From: Symbiodinium natans
Lineage: Eukaryota > Sar > Dinophyceae > Suessiales > Symbiodiniaceae
Direction of reading: 5' to 3'
Length of the DNA stretch: 64,000 nucleotides
NCBI GenBank assembly: GCA_905221605.1
Contig: CAJNDS010002096.1
Coordinates: forward strand, 186,001-250,000
The notes under the pieces: model-generated
What the model saw: the letters and a program-made list of their open reading frames with translations, nothing else
The model's database searches: none
What the model was told of the DNA's origin: nothing
Part shown: positions 32,649 through 43,744 of the stretch, piece after piece
Numbering within the stretch: position 1 is the stretch's first letter
Layout: the number at the start of each line of letters is the position of its first letter
Translations under genes and position numbers: made by a program

Positions 32649-33105
32649 TCGTCACAAGTTAACAGCGACAGGATGCAACAAGGCGTTCCCGTGGAGGCTC
32701 CTCATCGTGGCCAGCAGCTGCCTTCCGCATTTTCAGGGTTGATGTTCCCCGTCTGGCGCTTGCGACGCAGGGCCGCTCCGACCCAAAGCACCTGCCGGTT
32801 GCTCGCATGCCGATGTCTTTGTGTTTTTTGCGTGGTGCCTTTGTGCTGGAGCATTTGTCAGAGGAACGGCTTAAACCGTAATGCACCTGCCGATTCCTTT
32901 TTTTGCCGGTGCTTGCATCCCCGTCGTGACAAATTGTTTGCCTCGCCTCCTGGCTCAACCTCGAGCGCAGCTTGCGGCCTCAGGGTTGGCCCTACAGCCC
33001 TCCCAGCAAAAACCGAGCCGCCAGCTGTTTTCTTACTTCCATCCTTTTTTTGCCCAACTCATCTTCTGGCGCCATTCTCGGCCCAACCCCCTGGCCTTAG
33101 ATCAG

Positions 33106-33392
33106 ATGGGCACCGCATGTCTGTGGGCCTCCTGGCCACTTCGAAGGTCTGGGTGCATCTTGATTGCATGCACGATCTATCACAGCTCGGCGGGAGCCGA
33201 TGATGTTTACGGACAGTTCGTTTCTTTCTTCCTTTCTTTCCCTTCCACGTATTCCACAATTTCGGTGTCTGAATGCAGTATGAAGTTTTCGGGAACCACG
33301 TCGCTGTCCGTAGAGCAAGCGACCCCAAGATGGAGATGTATATTGTGTCCAAGAATCGCATCTGTGCGCCGTTCTGTGTGACCTGTAGTTAA
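33106..33392 (+). CDS. candidate start exon and following terminal exon
   Basis: ATG 33106 opens a frame reading LRRSGCILIACTIYHSSAGA, a hydrophobic leader-like segment. The next exon follows GAATGCAG at about 33280. It reads YEVFGNHVAVRRASDPKMEM and then YIVSKNRICAPFCV, with TAA at 33390-33392. This would be a small secreted or membrane-anchored protein if the first exon is correctly placed. The second exon alone is well supported. Confidence 0.43.
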
Positions 33393-33548
33393 TGGCTTTT
33401 ACGACCATCTCTCAATTTGCGATCCCGGAGCTTGGCGTTGCACCATGTTGCACCATGTTGCACCTCGAAACCATGTCCTAACCGCTTGCGAACACTGTGA
33501 AACCTGTGAAACCGCTGCTCTCCGGTGCCATGCGGATCCTCTGCCCCA

Positions 33549-34617
33549 GGTCACGCTGGCAGTTTTGGCTGACAAGTGTGTCCAAGTCAGAGTCTCAGAG
33601 TCTCAGCTTCTTTCCGTCTTTAACCGGCCTGGGGCTGGACCGGCTGGACCTGGCCATCCCGGCAGAGTCCTTTGCGAGTTTTGCGAGGGCTCCGTCGGCT
33701 TATCAAGCCATGCCGCTGGTTGTCGAAATTTGTCAAGCCGTTGCTGGGAGTTTCCTGTCGTGAGCAGGAGAATGTCTGGGATCCTGAAATATGGCTGAAG
33801 CTGCCCGGCTTTGATAAATGTTGGCATTGCAGGGTGGTTCTGTGCAGGCTAAGTGGCACATGCACTTTTCGAGGTTCTCCTGGCGTGCGCAGCAGCTCTC
33901 CACCCGCACAGAGGAGGCGAAGTTCGCGCTTCTGAAAGTGAACGTTGCCAGACCTTGGCAGAAGCATGACTCGGTATGAGTGGCGGAGCCCGGTGGCTCA
34001 GAAGTAGGTAAGTCATGGTAAAGTCGCAGTTATATATATATATACATGTATACACATGCATGTACCATCCGTTGTGAGTCGCGAGCACCATACCATGATG
34101 GGACATAATGGGGCGCAAATGGTGACCTGCAGTGCCTATCTCCCGTGGAGTGCAGTCGTCGGGTGTAAACGGAGTGGCATGGAGTGGCATTCAGCTTTAT
34201 GTTGATGCGCATCGCATTCAAGACATGAACCGATTGTGTGGAATCCTGCAGCCCGATTTGTGCTACATCTTCCGAGCGTTTGCTCGTGTCTGCCTCAGAA
34301 GATCAACATGGATCAAGAGCTCCTTTATGTTCCTTCTGCTCTCTCGAGATGCATTTTGTTGCAGCAAGGAGCTGACTGGTTCGATCAGAACCTTTTGACG
34401 ACCTACCTCGGAAGACTGCACAGAAGGCTCCAGAGGGTGGGCATGTGTGGGGATCGTTTCTGCCGAAACCCTTTCTCTTGGATCCGGCAGGTTGCCCCAG
34501 TTCCAGCTGCCGGATGTAACGGTTCTACTGGAAGCATTTGAGAATCCGCGTTTCAGGCGCCGCAGCGTTGTAAGCGACTGCAGACAGTAAATGCTGCCTG
34601 CAAGAGTGAGCTGTGAG
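33549..34617 (+). CDS. four-exon helical protein, family unknown
   Basis: Exon 1 from 33549 follows GCCCCAG and reads VTLAVLADKCVQVRVSESQL. Exon 2, 33833-33973 (47 codons), runs from TTGCAG to donor GTATGA and includes QAKWHMHFSRFSWRAQQLST. Exon 3, 34299-34436, runs from CCTCAG to GTGGGC and includes ELLYVPSALSRCILLQQGAD. Exon 4, about 34491-34617, follows CGGCAG and reads LPQFQLPDVTVLLEAFENPR, ending at TGA 34615-34617. The repeated short helices recall helical-repeat (RAP/OPR-type organelle RNA-binding) proteins, but no repeat consensus could be confirmed by eye. Confidence 0.52.
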
Positions 34618-34934
34618 TTCCCTAAGTGGCTTCAGACTCGTGATCTCCCGTGCATCAGTGCATCATGAACCTGCGGCCAGCAAATGTCCGAGGCAAGGAG
34701 AGTATCTGCAGAAGAGTTTGACTCACATGGCTTTGCTGCTCCAGCTCGGATCTGAGTTTCCCGTCCAGTCCAGATAAAGCCGACTTCGCTTTTAGCCCCA
34801 TTAAGTACTTGGCTTCACCGAGACATCCCTGTTTGAAACCTTCGGTATATAGTGAAGATCTTTACAACACATTGAATCCAGTCTCAGAGTAGGGAGCACC
34901 TGTTATCTCATAAAACTGTCTCAAGCCTTTCCTT

Positions 34935-35468
34935 ATGCAGCCCTTCAAGGGGGAGCCGAAGAAAGACATTCGTAATATTCCGCTTTCCCGTCGCTTCTGC
35001 TTTCGCGGACAGAGACCTTCACCTTCTAGCAAGATACCAAGTCCGAGCAACCTAGACTGGATGGATGCTTCTCCAAGGCACCGTGATGATGCATCCGTTG
35101 AGGATTTGGCCAGAACATGTGTGCGTCCTAGTTTCCTAGTTGGCCGGGTCGGACTTTCAGTGTTCGTTCGTGCAGTGCGTTGCCGCAACAACAGGCGAAG
35201 AAAGCTGAGTGCAAAGTACCTTCTCTCTTCTCACTCTGACCAAATTAGTGTACCGTGTCGTTCTGTTTGTTTCTTCTTCTTTTCAGGCGTTGCCTTGCGG
35301 AATCTACATCCGCAGCCTGCAGACATCTCGGCGGAGGCATTATGGCAGTTCATTCATACGGCAAGCGACAAACGGGGTTGTGGTAATTTGTTCTGGCTGC
35401 CAGGTGAAAGCTGGCTTACTCCTTCTGGCCGAGGCGTGCGCGATTGCAGTTGGCTGATCAGACTTTGA
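34935..35468 (+). CDS. start exon plus second exon, reading uncertain
   Basis: ATG 34935 opens MQPFKGEPKKDIRNIPLSRR and later SPRHRDDASVEDLARTCVRP. A T/C-rich tract ending in CAG at 35287 is clearly an acceptor. After it two frames are good: one reads CGIYIRSLQTSRRRHYGSSF to TGA, the other PADISAEALWQFIHTASDKR. A minus-strand frame (34862-35191) also spans the first exon. Confidence 0.36.
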   Translation: MQPFKGEPKKDIRNIPLSRRFCFRGQRPSPSSKIPSPSNLDWMDASPRHRDDASVEDLARTCVRPSFLVGRVGLSVFVRAVRCRNNRRRKLSAKYLLSSHSDQISVPCRSVCFFFFSGVALRNLHPQPADISAEALWQFIHTASDKRGCGNLFWLPGESWLTPSGRGVRDCSWLIRL

Positions 35469-35714
35469 CTTCATCTTGGAGTTAGTCAGCAGTTTCGCTG
35501 AAGCCGTTCTGTTCATCTGCCTCTCCTACTCTCTAAGTGTCTAACTCTAAGTTGTAGTTAATAAATGAAAGCAGTCTGCAGACTAGTTCGCATTTGCAGC
35601 GCGGGCTTGAAGCGCACTTCCTCAGTCAGCCGACTGTCTGGTCACATAAGGTCGCATTAGGCGAAGTAGGTCGCATGGTTCGCAAGCCATGCAGGCACCC
35701 TTCAGCTACTTCAG

Positions 35715-36597
35715 ATGCGAGTTGACAATTGTGAGTCGGTTCGGCTCAAGCCCGATATTGGGGTGTTTCATGGAAATCTGTGGGTCAAGATTCCAGAAAG
35801 TGCAGAGACGCCTTGGAAGACACAGAATCGTTCCAATGGTTTCCAGCTTGAAAGGGCAGAAGGTATCGTGATGAATCGACAAGGTTGGCCTTGCAACTGA
35901 CACTAGGAGACTAAGCATGCATTAGGCATGCATGCAGATCCGGTGACCGTCGAGGCACGCTGGGCTAAAACCTGCAGCGTCGAATTATCTCACATGATTT
36001 TGGCATCAAAGCTCTGTCCCTGTCAGGCACAAAGGAAGAAACCGGGGTCGTTCATAAGCAAGTGGATGTCCTCAGGGGGTTCAACTCGAGAGATCGCTGC
36101 AAGCTTCAATGGAAGACTCAGAAAACATGAGGCTTTTGCGATGCGCTCCGACACCGAAGTTGCCACCTGGGCCGTTCGTGCCATCTGCCTCGTCGCCACG
36201 AAAGGCTGAGGCTGATGAGCCTGAAGTTGTTGCGGAAGATGCAGCAAGCCCCCAGGCGACTGCCTTAGGCAGTTCGTACCACTCGGTGTCCATTGCGTGC
36301 TTGGATGAGCAAGGCGGCCAAGGCGCTTGTGCCAACCAAGTCATTGAACGAAGTGTCCGTGGCTCAGAGAATCTTAGAATCTTAGAGATCCTGTTTTAGG
36401 ACCTTAGGATGTTTGTCTTGTCGGAGCCCATGTCGATGTCGGAGCCTGCAGCCGAGCTGAGGATCCTGTCCGGCCCATTCCCTGGTCTTCCAAGGTCTAC
36501 AAGAAATCCGGACAAAGCATTTGACAAGGTGTTGCATCTTGCAAATTTTTGCTCTCTGATGTTTCATTATCCAAGGTCGACGGGGCATAAGCACTAA
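35715..36597 (+). CDS. gene with strong first and last exons, unknown protein
   Basis: 35715 to about 35882 starts with ATG directly after CTTCAG and reads VRLKPDIGVFHGNLWVKIPE and later NGFQLERAEGIVMNRQ. The main later exon (about 36076-36399) includes ENMRLLRCAPTPKLPPGPFV, ASSPRKAEADEPEVVAEDAA and YHSVSIACLDEQGGQGACAN. A further exon (36409 to about 36531) reads MSMSEPAAELRILSGPFPGL. TPKLPPGPF-type linkers occur between domains in dinoflagellate regulatory proteins in my experience. No catalytic motif seen. Confidence 0.52.
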
Positions 36598-36740
36598 ACT
36601 GCGGCTTCCACGGGCCAAGGTGTCGGGTTGCAGACGTTGAGTCTTGTCTGCTGAGTTCGATCCCGTTGCAGGCCCGCCGGCAACGGCAGAAATCAGAGGC
36701 CGCGCCGAGCGCGTGAATGCCTGACTGTGTTCTTTTCAGG

Positions 36741-37189
36741 CCATGCCCGTGTGCTCAGGCGTTGGCCAAACAGGCCATGAAGTCCAGAGACTTCTCCTTC
36801 AAAGCCATTGCGAAGGTTCTCGATGTCCGAACCTTGAGGCTTCGGAGGCTTAGACACTTCTCGAAACTCGGGGTGCATCCGGACCCTATGGGGCACCACT
36901 CAGGCTGTGCACTTCCCCATGAACAAGACTCGGAAAAATGTGCTCCCGGAGGGCGTCGAAGCCGTGTCTGGCATGGTGCAGGTCTTAAGAAGCCGTGTGC
37001 TCTCCGAGCATTGATCCAAGAAGCTTGGACAACTTTGGAGTCCAAGTGTGGCAGAGGTCCTGGGTCTCTACGTGTACGCACACAAGACCGGCTTAAGCGT
37101 GATGCCCGGAACGCGGTGCCCATTTGCATGAGGTCAATGGAATGGATCTGTTCCGAAAGGATCCGAATGTATGGACTGCACTGAGGTGA
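36741..37189 (+). CDS. multi-exon gene end, unknown protein
   Basis: About 36741-36850 follows TTTTCAG and reads MPVCSGVGQTGHEVQRLLLQ. About 36870-37013 includes LWGTTQAVHFPMNKTRKNVL and then PEGVEAVSGMVQVLRSRVLS. About 37022-37130 reads LGQLWSPSVAEVLGLYVYAH. The terminal exon 37133-37189 follows CATGAG and reads VNGMDLFRKDPNVWTALR, stop TGA. The minus-strand 156-codon frame over this region has poorer composition. Confidence 0.48.
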
Positions 37190-37589
37190 CGCATCCAAGA
37201 AGAACCCAAACTTGGTCCGGCGCACAGAAACTTGCCTTGAGGACAGGCTAGGAGAGGTCGGCAGAAGCCATTAGCATCATTAGCTGTCTGTTCGGGGCAT
37301 TTAAAGCCATGCAGCGGACCATGCAGCGGACCATATCAAACTGGGGCACACAGGGAAACGATATCGTCAAGAATCATTGTGGTGTGACGGCGTGCTGGCC
37401 TGACTCAGCCTCCCGACTACAGGCACGACTTCTGTCAAAGTTCTGTCAAGATGCACATGCGAGCTTCCAGTTCACGTCCATTCAGGCGCAAGATTTAGAT
37501 GACAGGACATGCTGCATGCAACGACCCCACAATGGCTGCGATCTGGAAAGCATCACGTGCGTGAGCTTCATAACTCTGCTTTGTTTCAG

Positions 37590-38056
37590 GTAAACAAGAA
37601 CTATGCTGCAAGGCCGCATGTCGTCTGCGCCCCAGTTGTCGATAAAGCAATTGCGCAGAAATGCTGTCATGAGCTGTCGCGCCCGCTGTGAGTGTCTGGC
37701 CCTGCCGGCGCTCGAAGGATAAGAACAATCTCGGCAACAGTTTCATCATTGGTCTAGGCGACTACAAGGCTCAATTGATATGCGCTTCAGCATTTTGCAA
37801 GCGTCTCTAGCCTAACTTAGCCTAACTCAGCCTCCCAAGCTCTCCTTTCACGAAGGGTGGAGACCTCTGGGCTCACGACGATGATGGGGATGTTCTGCTA
37901 GAGCTCAGCGAGAGCATTCGCCACAGCCCCAGAAATCGGCTGAAAAGCACAGCGCTGAAGATGCTTTATGCAACCCTTCTTGTTCCCTTAGGGAGCATGC
38001 ACCACTATCGAGCGGGGATGAGCTACAGGCCCGATGCAACATGCGGTGTACCATAG
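37590..38056 (+). CDS. two strong exons without ATG, unknown protein
   Basis: 37590-37691 follows TTTCAG and reads NKNYAARPHVVCAPVVDKAI and then AQKCCHELSRPL, stop TGA. About 37831-38056 follows AACTCAG and is open to TAG 38054-38056. It includes GGDLWAHDDDGDVLLELSES, RHSPRNRLKSTALKMLYATL and PLGSMHHYRAGMSYRPDA. The second has about 75 sense codons and no usable ATG near its start, as expected for an internal exon. Confidence 0.55.
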
Positions 38057-38529
38057 TCGGACTCCTGTGTGCAAAGCAGAGAGTTATGCTCGCGAGAGAT
38101 CTAGACCTTTTCCCGAGAGTCTACCTTCTCAGGAAGTCGCCCTTGGAACAAGCCTAGGTGAGCGCAGCGCAGGGGCTTGGGAGGCAGTGAACGCGTGCCA
38201 GAGGATGTGAACGGATGCGAACGCACATGTGTTCGTGCAACAGCAGAAACGGCGACGAGACCAAAGATTGACAGGCTCCAGGTTGCCCTCGAAAAAAGAC
38301 TCGACAAACGGCTCAAAAGGAAGACTCGAAAGTGAAGTCTGGAATTCAGAGGCAGTTCTGGGCCTATTTCCAGATCAACGCAGCCCATTGTGCAGGTTCC
38401 GAATTCTGGCTAAGACTGGAAAGGTGAGGCAAAAGTCTACAAGGGCTGTGACTTTTCTCGGCTGCCACATCTGTCCTGTGACAGCGGTATGTAGTTTCCT
38501 ACTGCTTTTGCGTGCTCTGTCCGCAACTC

Positions 38530-39220
38530 AGCAGCCTACCGATATCGCGCGGAACTCTTTGCTTCGTGGAGTCAATTTCGCCATGGCCAGGGGCCGAACC
38601 TTTGACATACACTGTCGGTGGCAGAGCTTCGATGGAAACCGCTTGCACTACGCAAGGTCTGCATTTGGCTTGCTTCCGTGCCTCAAGATTGTTGCAGTCT
38701 GCCGTCTTGAAACTGTGTGAGGCCTTTTGAGGGGACTCGGTATAGCTTGGTCTTCTACACCTGTGATCGCTTTCAGGAAGCGACGTTCTTGGCTGCTACT
38801 TTAAATGTGGGCAATGCTGGCAGAGAATATTCTTCCGGTGCGAAAGGTCTCCCAAGAGGTGCGCCGTGCCATGTCGAATGTCGGCTTCACCTTCAAGTGG
38901 TCGAGCCAGATCCTCCAGGAGCCGGGATGAGGGTTCGTCAGGGTCCGTGAGGGTCCGCGTCTTTTCGTGGTTCGCACTTCGTAGTCTTCGTAGTTCTCAT
39001 GTCGTGGCCCGTGCCTAAGCATCGAACCACTGCCAGGAAGCTCTGAACGAAAAGCAGGAGGAGCGAAAGAGACGTCGCGACGAGTTCGATACCGAGCAGA
39101 AGGCCTCATGACACATGAAGGTCTGTGAAGGTTTGTGGTTTGTGTCTTCTACAAGAGCAGGTGGCAGTACGCGAAGAGAGGCGCCGCGTGCAAGAAGAAA
39201 TGGGTCCCTGCATGGCCGCG
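38530..39220 (+). CDS. exons of a charged, coiled-coil-like protein
   Basis: About 38530-38662 follows ACTCAG and reads RGVNFAMARGRTFDIHCRWQ, ending in AG before GTCTGC. About 38805-38930 reads VRKVSQEVRRAMSNVGFTFK, then WSSQILQEPG and TGA. 39037-39111 follows CTGCCAG and reads EALNEKQEERKRRRDEFDTE. About 39163-39213 follows GAGCAG and reads VAVREERRRVQEEM. The Arg/Glu heptad-like segments suggest a long helix. Confidence 0.5.
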
Positions 39221-39302
39221 TTGCTTAGTCCAGCTCTTCTGTTCTCATATTGCTCTCGGTGTGCTCTCGTTTTTCCTCTCGTTTCATCTCCTTTTTTCTT
39301 AG

Positions 39303-39693
39303 TGCTTATCGTCGCCATAGCCGTGAAGCCGGTGACCACCTTCTTGAGGCACGAACCTGGAACAACGGTCAGAGCCTTGAGAGCCTGAACACCGACACTG
39401 ACACCCTCTCATCGCCTTTTTCATCTGTGTTTGTGACTGCGGCACACATTTCGGCACACATTCGACTTGAGGCTGGGGTGGAGATTGCAAGCATCCCAGC
39501 TGATGGCATATCCTGTCCGGTGTCTATGTGTCTGGATTGTCGGGGGACTGCAGAAAAGTGCGAGGTCGTTTATGCCGGCACGAAGACTGTGGCCAGACAC
39601 TCAGAGCCCCTGTGCAGCTGTCAGCTGGGAAACCTGAAACCCGAAGCCTTGTCTGAGCAGCCTCGGCAGTCCATTCCACAGCACCTGCACTGA
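39303..39693 (+). CDS. large terminal exon, unknown protein
   Basis: After a T-rich tract and TTCTTAG, about 130 codons stay open to TGA. They include HSREAGDHLLEARTWNNGQS, then a Thr/Ser-rich stretch, then SAHIRLEAGVEIASIPADGI and CLDCRGTAEKCEVVYAGTKT with several Cys residues. Confidence 0.48.
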
Positions 39694-39840
39694 GCTTCAC
39701 CAAGGCGACTTTTGCCAGGGGCACAGAAAGGCGCAAAGTAAAACGGGCCGATGTGTAGTGCAAGGATTTGTCAGTTGCTTGGGTACGGTGTTTCCACGTG
39801 TTTCCTGATTGCTTGTAAACTCATGTAAGCTCCTGCTTGG

Positions 39841-40374
39841 AGGTTTGGAAGACACACGGCAGGGTCGATGGACCAGTTCCGCCGAAGAAACGAGACGAGA
39901 TGCTCAGGACGCCTGTGCCCTGGAGAGGTGTTCCTCCCGTTCCCGAATGTGCTTCTGGTTCTTTGCAGAGCTTTGTTGCAACTTGCAAGCTGCATGCAAA
40001 AAAAAGGCAGCGGAACCTGACCGGCAAGGGCGAGAAGCCGCCAGATCCGCTTCCCCGAGGTGCAGTTCTTTTGCTCGCAGGCTGATCTGATCGAAGCTGG
40101 GGCCTGAGCCCCGTCACAGGATCTTCGATTTGCAAATTTGGGTTGAAAGCTAAGGCTGCCGTTGCTAAGCCATGAGGGCGACAACCAGTCAACGAGGTGC
40201 CCTGGGACAGACGCCACTAAAGCAGGTGCAACTTGTGTGCACTTTGTTCACGATACATGGGCGGAGCCGCCATCTGATGAGGAGCAGACGCAACTGAGTC
40301 AACCGACTGCTGAGATGAAAGCTCTGGGTTACCCGGGAAGCTTTCAAACGAATTTCTGGTTGAGCTGGACATGA
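39841..40374 (+). CDS. multi-exon gene end with LGYPGSF motif
   Basis: 39841 to about 39927 follows TTGGAG and reads VWKTHGRVDGPVPPKKRDEM, ending before GTGTTC. About 40006-40060 reads QRNLTGKGEKPPDPLPR. The last exon (about 40205-40374) includes VHFVHDTWAEPPSDEEQTQL and then AEMKALGYPGSFQTNFW, stop TGA. A short M.ALG.P..F motif after an acidic segment is known to me from RNA-processing proteins such as TGS1-like cap hypermethylases, so an RNA-related role is possible but weakly supported. Confidence 0.48.
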
Positions 40375-40906
40375 TGGCGACAACTCCATGTATAACCTGT
40401 GTCTTGACCGTCTGCGTTCAGCTCTCTTTTACTGCCTGGCAACCTCGACTCAAAGCAAGGAGGCTTGCGAGGGCTAACCTTAGGGATTCAGTGGGCCTGA
40501 ATTGATTCAGTGAGCCTGAATCCTCGTGGGCATACACATCTGGGGAAAATCAGAGAGAGTGCTCTCACAAGACAGAGGACGAACGTTGTGTACAGCTCTC
40601 TGTCTCGGAAAAGGAGCACGTTAACAAATAAGCAAGCACATGTTGTTTGTGCTTTGAGAGGCTCTGCTTCTTCGCGAGCTCTCAGAGTTGAACCCTTCAC
40701 AGGCACTCGGTATGGGGCAGTGCAGTGCCTCTCAACGAGTTGAGAGCTATCCTCTTTAAAGAAAGCCGTATTCACAGGCAATTGGCGTGCTGCATTCCCT
40801 TGTGTCTTGGGAGCCCCAGTCTCAGAGTCTCAGGCTCTCAAAAGACAGTCAGCAGACATGCCTGTGATTGCCTGTGGCCTATGCCCCTCCAGCTTCTGTT
40901 CAGACC

Positions 40907-41062
40907 TCCGCGGGCACTGAGGCTTGTCAACACGGAGAAGAAGCAGAGCAATGCAGCTGCCGATTTATGCTGGAGTCTTGGTACTCCTCGGCATTTTGTG
41001 CTCACCCCACAGAAGTTTGGCATGCAGCGTCCTTGCTTCAAGCAATTTTGGGTGGTAACTAG
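40907..41062 (+). CDS. terminal exon, unknown protein
   Basis: Follows TGTTCAG; 51 codons to TAG. It reads TEACQHGEEAEQCSCRFMLE and then TEVWHAASLLQAILGGN. It is rich in Cys, Glu and aromatic residues, and composition favours this frame over the alternative one to 41108. Confidence 0.5.
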   Translation, partial: SAGTEACQHGEEAEQCSCRFMLESWYSSAFCAHPTEVWHAASLLQAILGGN

Positions 41063-41414
41063 ACGGAGGAAGCAACGTGCAACAAGCACGACAATAAACA
41101 GAATATGACCATAAGTTGCGATGTGGAGGCATAGCACGCAGGTGTGCAGTGGTCGGGTTCGACGGTGGATGCGTGTGAGTTTGAAAGACTCCTAAATCGA
41201 GGCTTTACCCGCCTTTCTTGTTGCGCTTTAGCATTTTGTACTTCCACTGCGTGGCGAACCATAGGCAATTTGCATGGCAATATTCCCTCCTACACGTACA
41301 TCTGTTTCGAAACGTATGCTTTACCTCTTTTTCTTGACACTGCATCGGTCTGCGTAAGCAGTTGATATGATAAATTGTTATAGATAGATAGATCATACTG
41401 CTCTTGCTTGCCAA

Positions 41415-41594
41415 ATGTTATTCAAAGCTTCTGGACGAGGTTGGTCTCTTGCACGTGAGCTCAAAGGGAAGCTGCGAAATGCTGGCCGAGAAAACCCCGA
41501 GGAGCGCTTGGCAAAGCAGCAATGTCACTCCTGGGACGGCTGCTCCACACATGTCTGTCTGTCCGTCGGTCTGTCTGCCTGGCTGTGTGTGTGA
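41415..41594 (+). CDS. candidate first exon
   Basis: ATG 41415 opens a 59-codon frame reading GWSLARELKGKLRNAGRENP and then EERLAKQ before becoming low-complexity. The true exon probably ends near 41520. The following TGTC/TGTG-rich stretch (41551-41593) looks like intron. Confidence 0.38.
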   Translation: MLFKASGRGWSLARELKGKLRNAGRENPEERLAKQQCHSWDGCSTHVCLSVGLSAWLCV

Positions 41595-42036
41595 ACCAAG
41601 CTCGGCAGCAAGACGGGGAGTTGGCCACGTGGCCACTCCTGTGTACCTGCAATCGACAAGAGTGATGTATCAATCATACATGATCCTCGCAAGTCCTCGC
41701 CGAACATTGTTTTGTAGTCGCTAGTGTAGAACAGACATAACACCCAGCGTTGTCCACAGCTGCCTCGAAGTTTTCCAACCATGAACAGGACGCACGCTTG
41801 CAGCAATCTGAAATTGCATTTGAACGTTTCAACTTATTGTCTTTCCACCTCGGCCAGTGACGAGTACCTCCTTGGGTGTAGTGTTTCTGACGCAGTCATC
41901 ACATGTCGTCACCGCATCAGTGTGTTAGGACTTGGCGATTCTGTCAATGGCCTTGTCCACCGGCAAAGTCCATCACGAGGAACTTTGGCAGGCAGGGGTA
42001 ACGTGATGTGCCACGTCACACACGCACACCATCTCG

Positions 42037-43727
42037 ATGTCTCAATGGATGTTGCTGCTGACACAGGAGCTGGTCACCAACCTCGAACTAGAAATGCGCC
42101 TGAGATTGAAAATCACATTGCAGACAGCTCATCCACACTGTTTGGCATCGATGTTTCTAGAAGAGTTGGGCATGGATGGGCGAGGCACAGAATGTCGGGA
42201 TCTGCAGCCTCGAAAGCCGTGTACGCCGCCTCCAAGTTTGGACACCGCGGCATCAGGCTTTACGAGGCACCTGCTTCGCCAACTTGCAGAAGAAACAAAG
42301 AACTCTGGGCTTGCTCAGAATGCGGGCCGACTACTTGGAGAAGAAGCTTCGAAGCTGTCAGCACAGGACTGTGCGCACGCTGCAGGCACGCTGCGCATCC
42401 AGTGAGCCATCTGATTAAAGTTTTCTGGTACAGCGTGGTCCGCAGCGTGGTGCTGCGTGGCAGGTGCTTTCTTGCGAGGTCCTGGCTCCTTGGCGGAGCA
42501 GGCCATTGGTTTTGATTAGCAGCAGATTCTGGTAGATGAGATCTGCCAAGTCTCCGAGCAATTTCATATATGAACATCATTTGATATCATCTGCGTTATT
42601 GTTGCACAACAGGTGGTTCTCAAAGGACCCGTTGGTGCTCGCATCTTGGAGCTGGGATTTGCCAGCTTCGATTCGCAGGCACTGAAATCGGCCAAAGGCT
42701 CCCCAAGCAAAGCGCTTTGAGCATTGGCAGATCCAGGCCTTGGCACTGATGCTGGACGCGCTGAGCAAGTGACCTCAGCATGTCTCAACATATCCCCGAC
42801 TTTCAGGGCGTTTTTTGTGCGACTTTGTGCGACTTCGTGCTTTTGAGGTCGAGCTGCTCCAAGCACCTGGGGAGTGGAAAGCATGGCCAGTTCGGTGCTG
42901 GAGGCATGACGACTCTGCGAAGAGTGTGAGCATGGGGCCATTCCGTGGCCAACCCCGCATCCAGCCAGTTGTCACGAGGAGCTCCACGGACGAGCACGCG
43001 AACTGTCTGCTGATGAGTTGGCCATTGTGGTGAGGATCAGTTTTTCACCCTACTTGTCAGAAAGCGGCGGTGGTTCTAACATCTTGACTTGGATTGACGC
43101 AGAAAGCCCATGGGCTACAGGCAAGCACATGCAGAGTTCCGCTGCACTCTCGAGGAGCCTGGGCTACTTGCAGCCGCAAGTTCCAGAGGCCTCCAAAGTA
43201 GAGGCGACAGGCAGAACATCTGGAGGGAGTTGATCTTATGCCGCAGAGTCATATGTCAGTGCAGGGCCGGTAGTGGGGGAGCTTGTGTGGGCCTTGCGTT
43301 TTTGTTTTAAATTTGCATCCTGCACAAAGAGTTGCCACATGCAGTTGGCCTCTGCGGAGGTCCTTCAGACTCTCTTGGACTATGCCACTCGAGCTGTGAA
43401 GGCGCCCAAAACAAGCGCGGGGATGTACGACCGATGTACAGCACATGCGAGAGGTTCCTGAAAAGCCACGTAGCACTCCTGCAGGAGCAAGGAAGCTCAG
43501 CACATTCCCTTGCCATGCTTTGCCAGGCAAGTCCTGGTTGTGGTTGAGATGCAAAGCTCACAATCGTGCTGGTGCACATGTGTGCGTAGTCCAAGTAGTC
43601 CAAGTAGTGCAGGGTAGCACAGCAGCACCTCGTGCCGCCGCAGGGCATCGCCATGCAGCCGTCGCTTTCGGACGCCTCCAAGCGCTTGGAGGAGTTGCTC
43701 CCGGAGGCACCTGGAGCTCGTGGCTAG
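42037..43727 (+). CDS. multi-exon gene, unknown protein
   Basis: Exon candidates in order. About 42037-42405 reads HLLRQLAEETKNSGLAQNAG. 42613-42720 follows ACAACAG and reads VVLKGPVGARILELGFASFD. 42979-43029 runs from CACGAG to donor GTGAGG and reads ELHGRARELSADELAIV. About 43095-43200 reads MGYRQAHAEFRCTLEEPGLL. About 43339-43430 reads SAEVLQTLLDYATRAVKAPK. About 43440-43526 reads CERFLKSHVALLQEQGSSAH and ends at a GC-type donor (GCAAGT). 43612-43727 follows GTGCAG and reads SLSDASKRLEELLPEAPGAR, stop TAG. Joining phases are not verified. No domain recognised. Confidence 0.48.
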
Positions 43728-43744
43728 AGCCAAAATTCGGCTAA

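Noticed and set aside
36640-36700. tRNA-like B box (GAGTTCGATCCC)
   Set aside because: The flanking bases cannot form a T stem, and no A box or acceptor stem was found.
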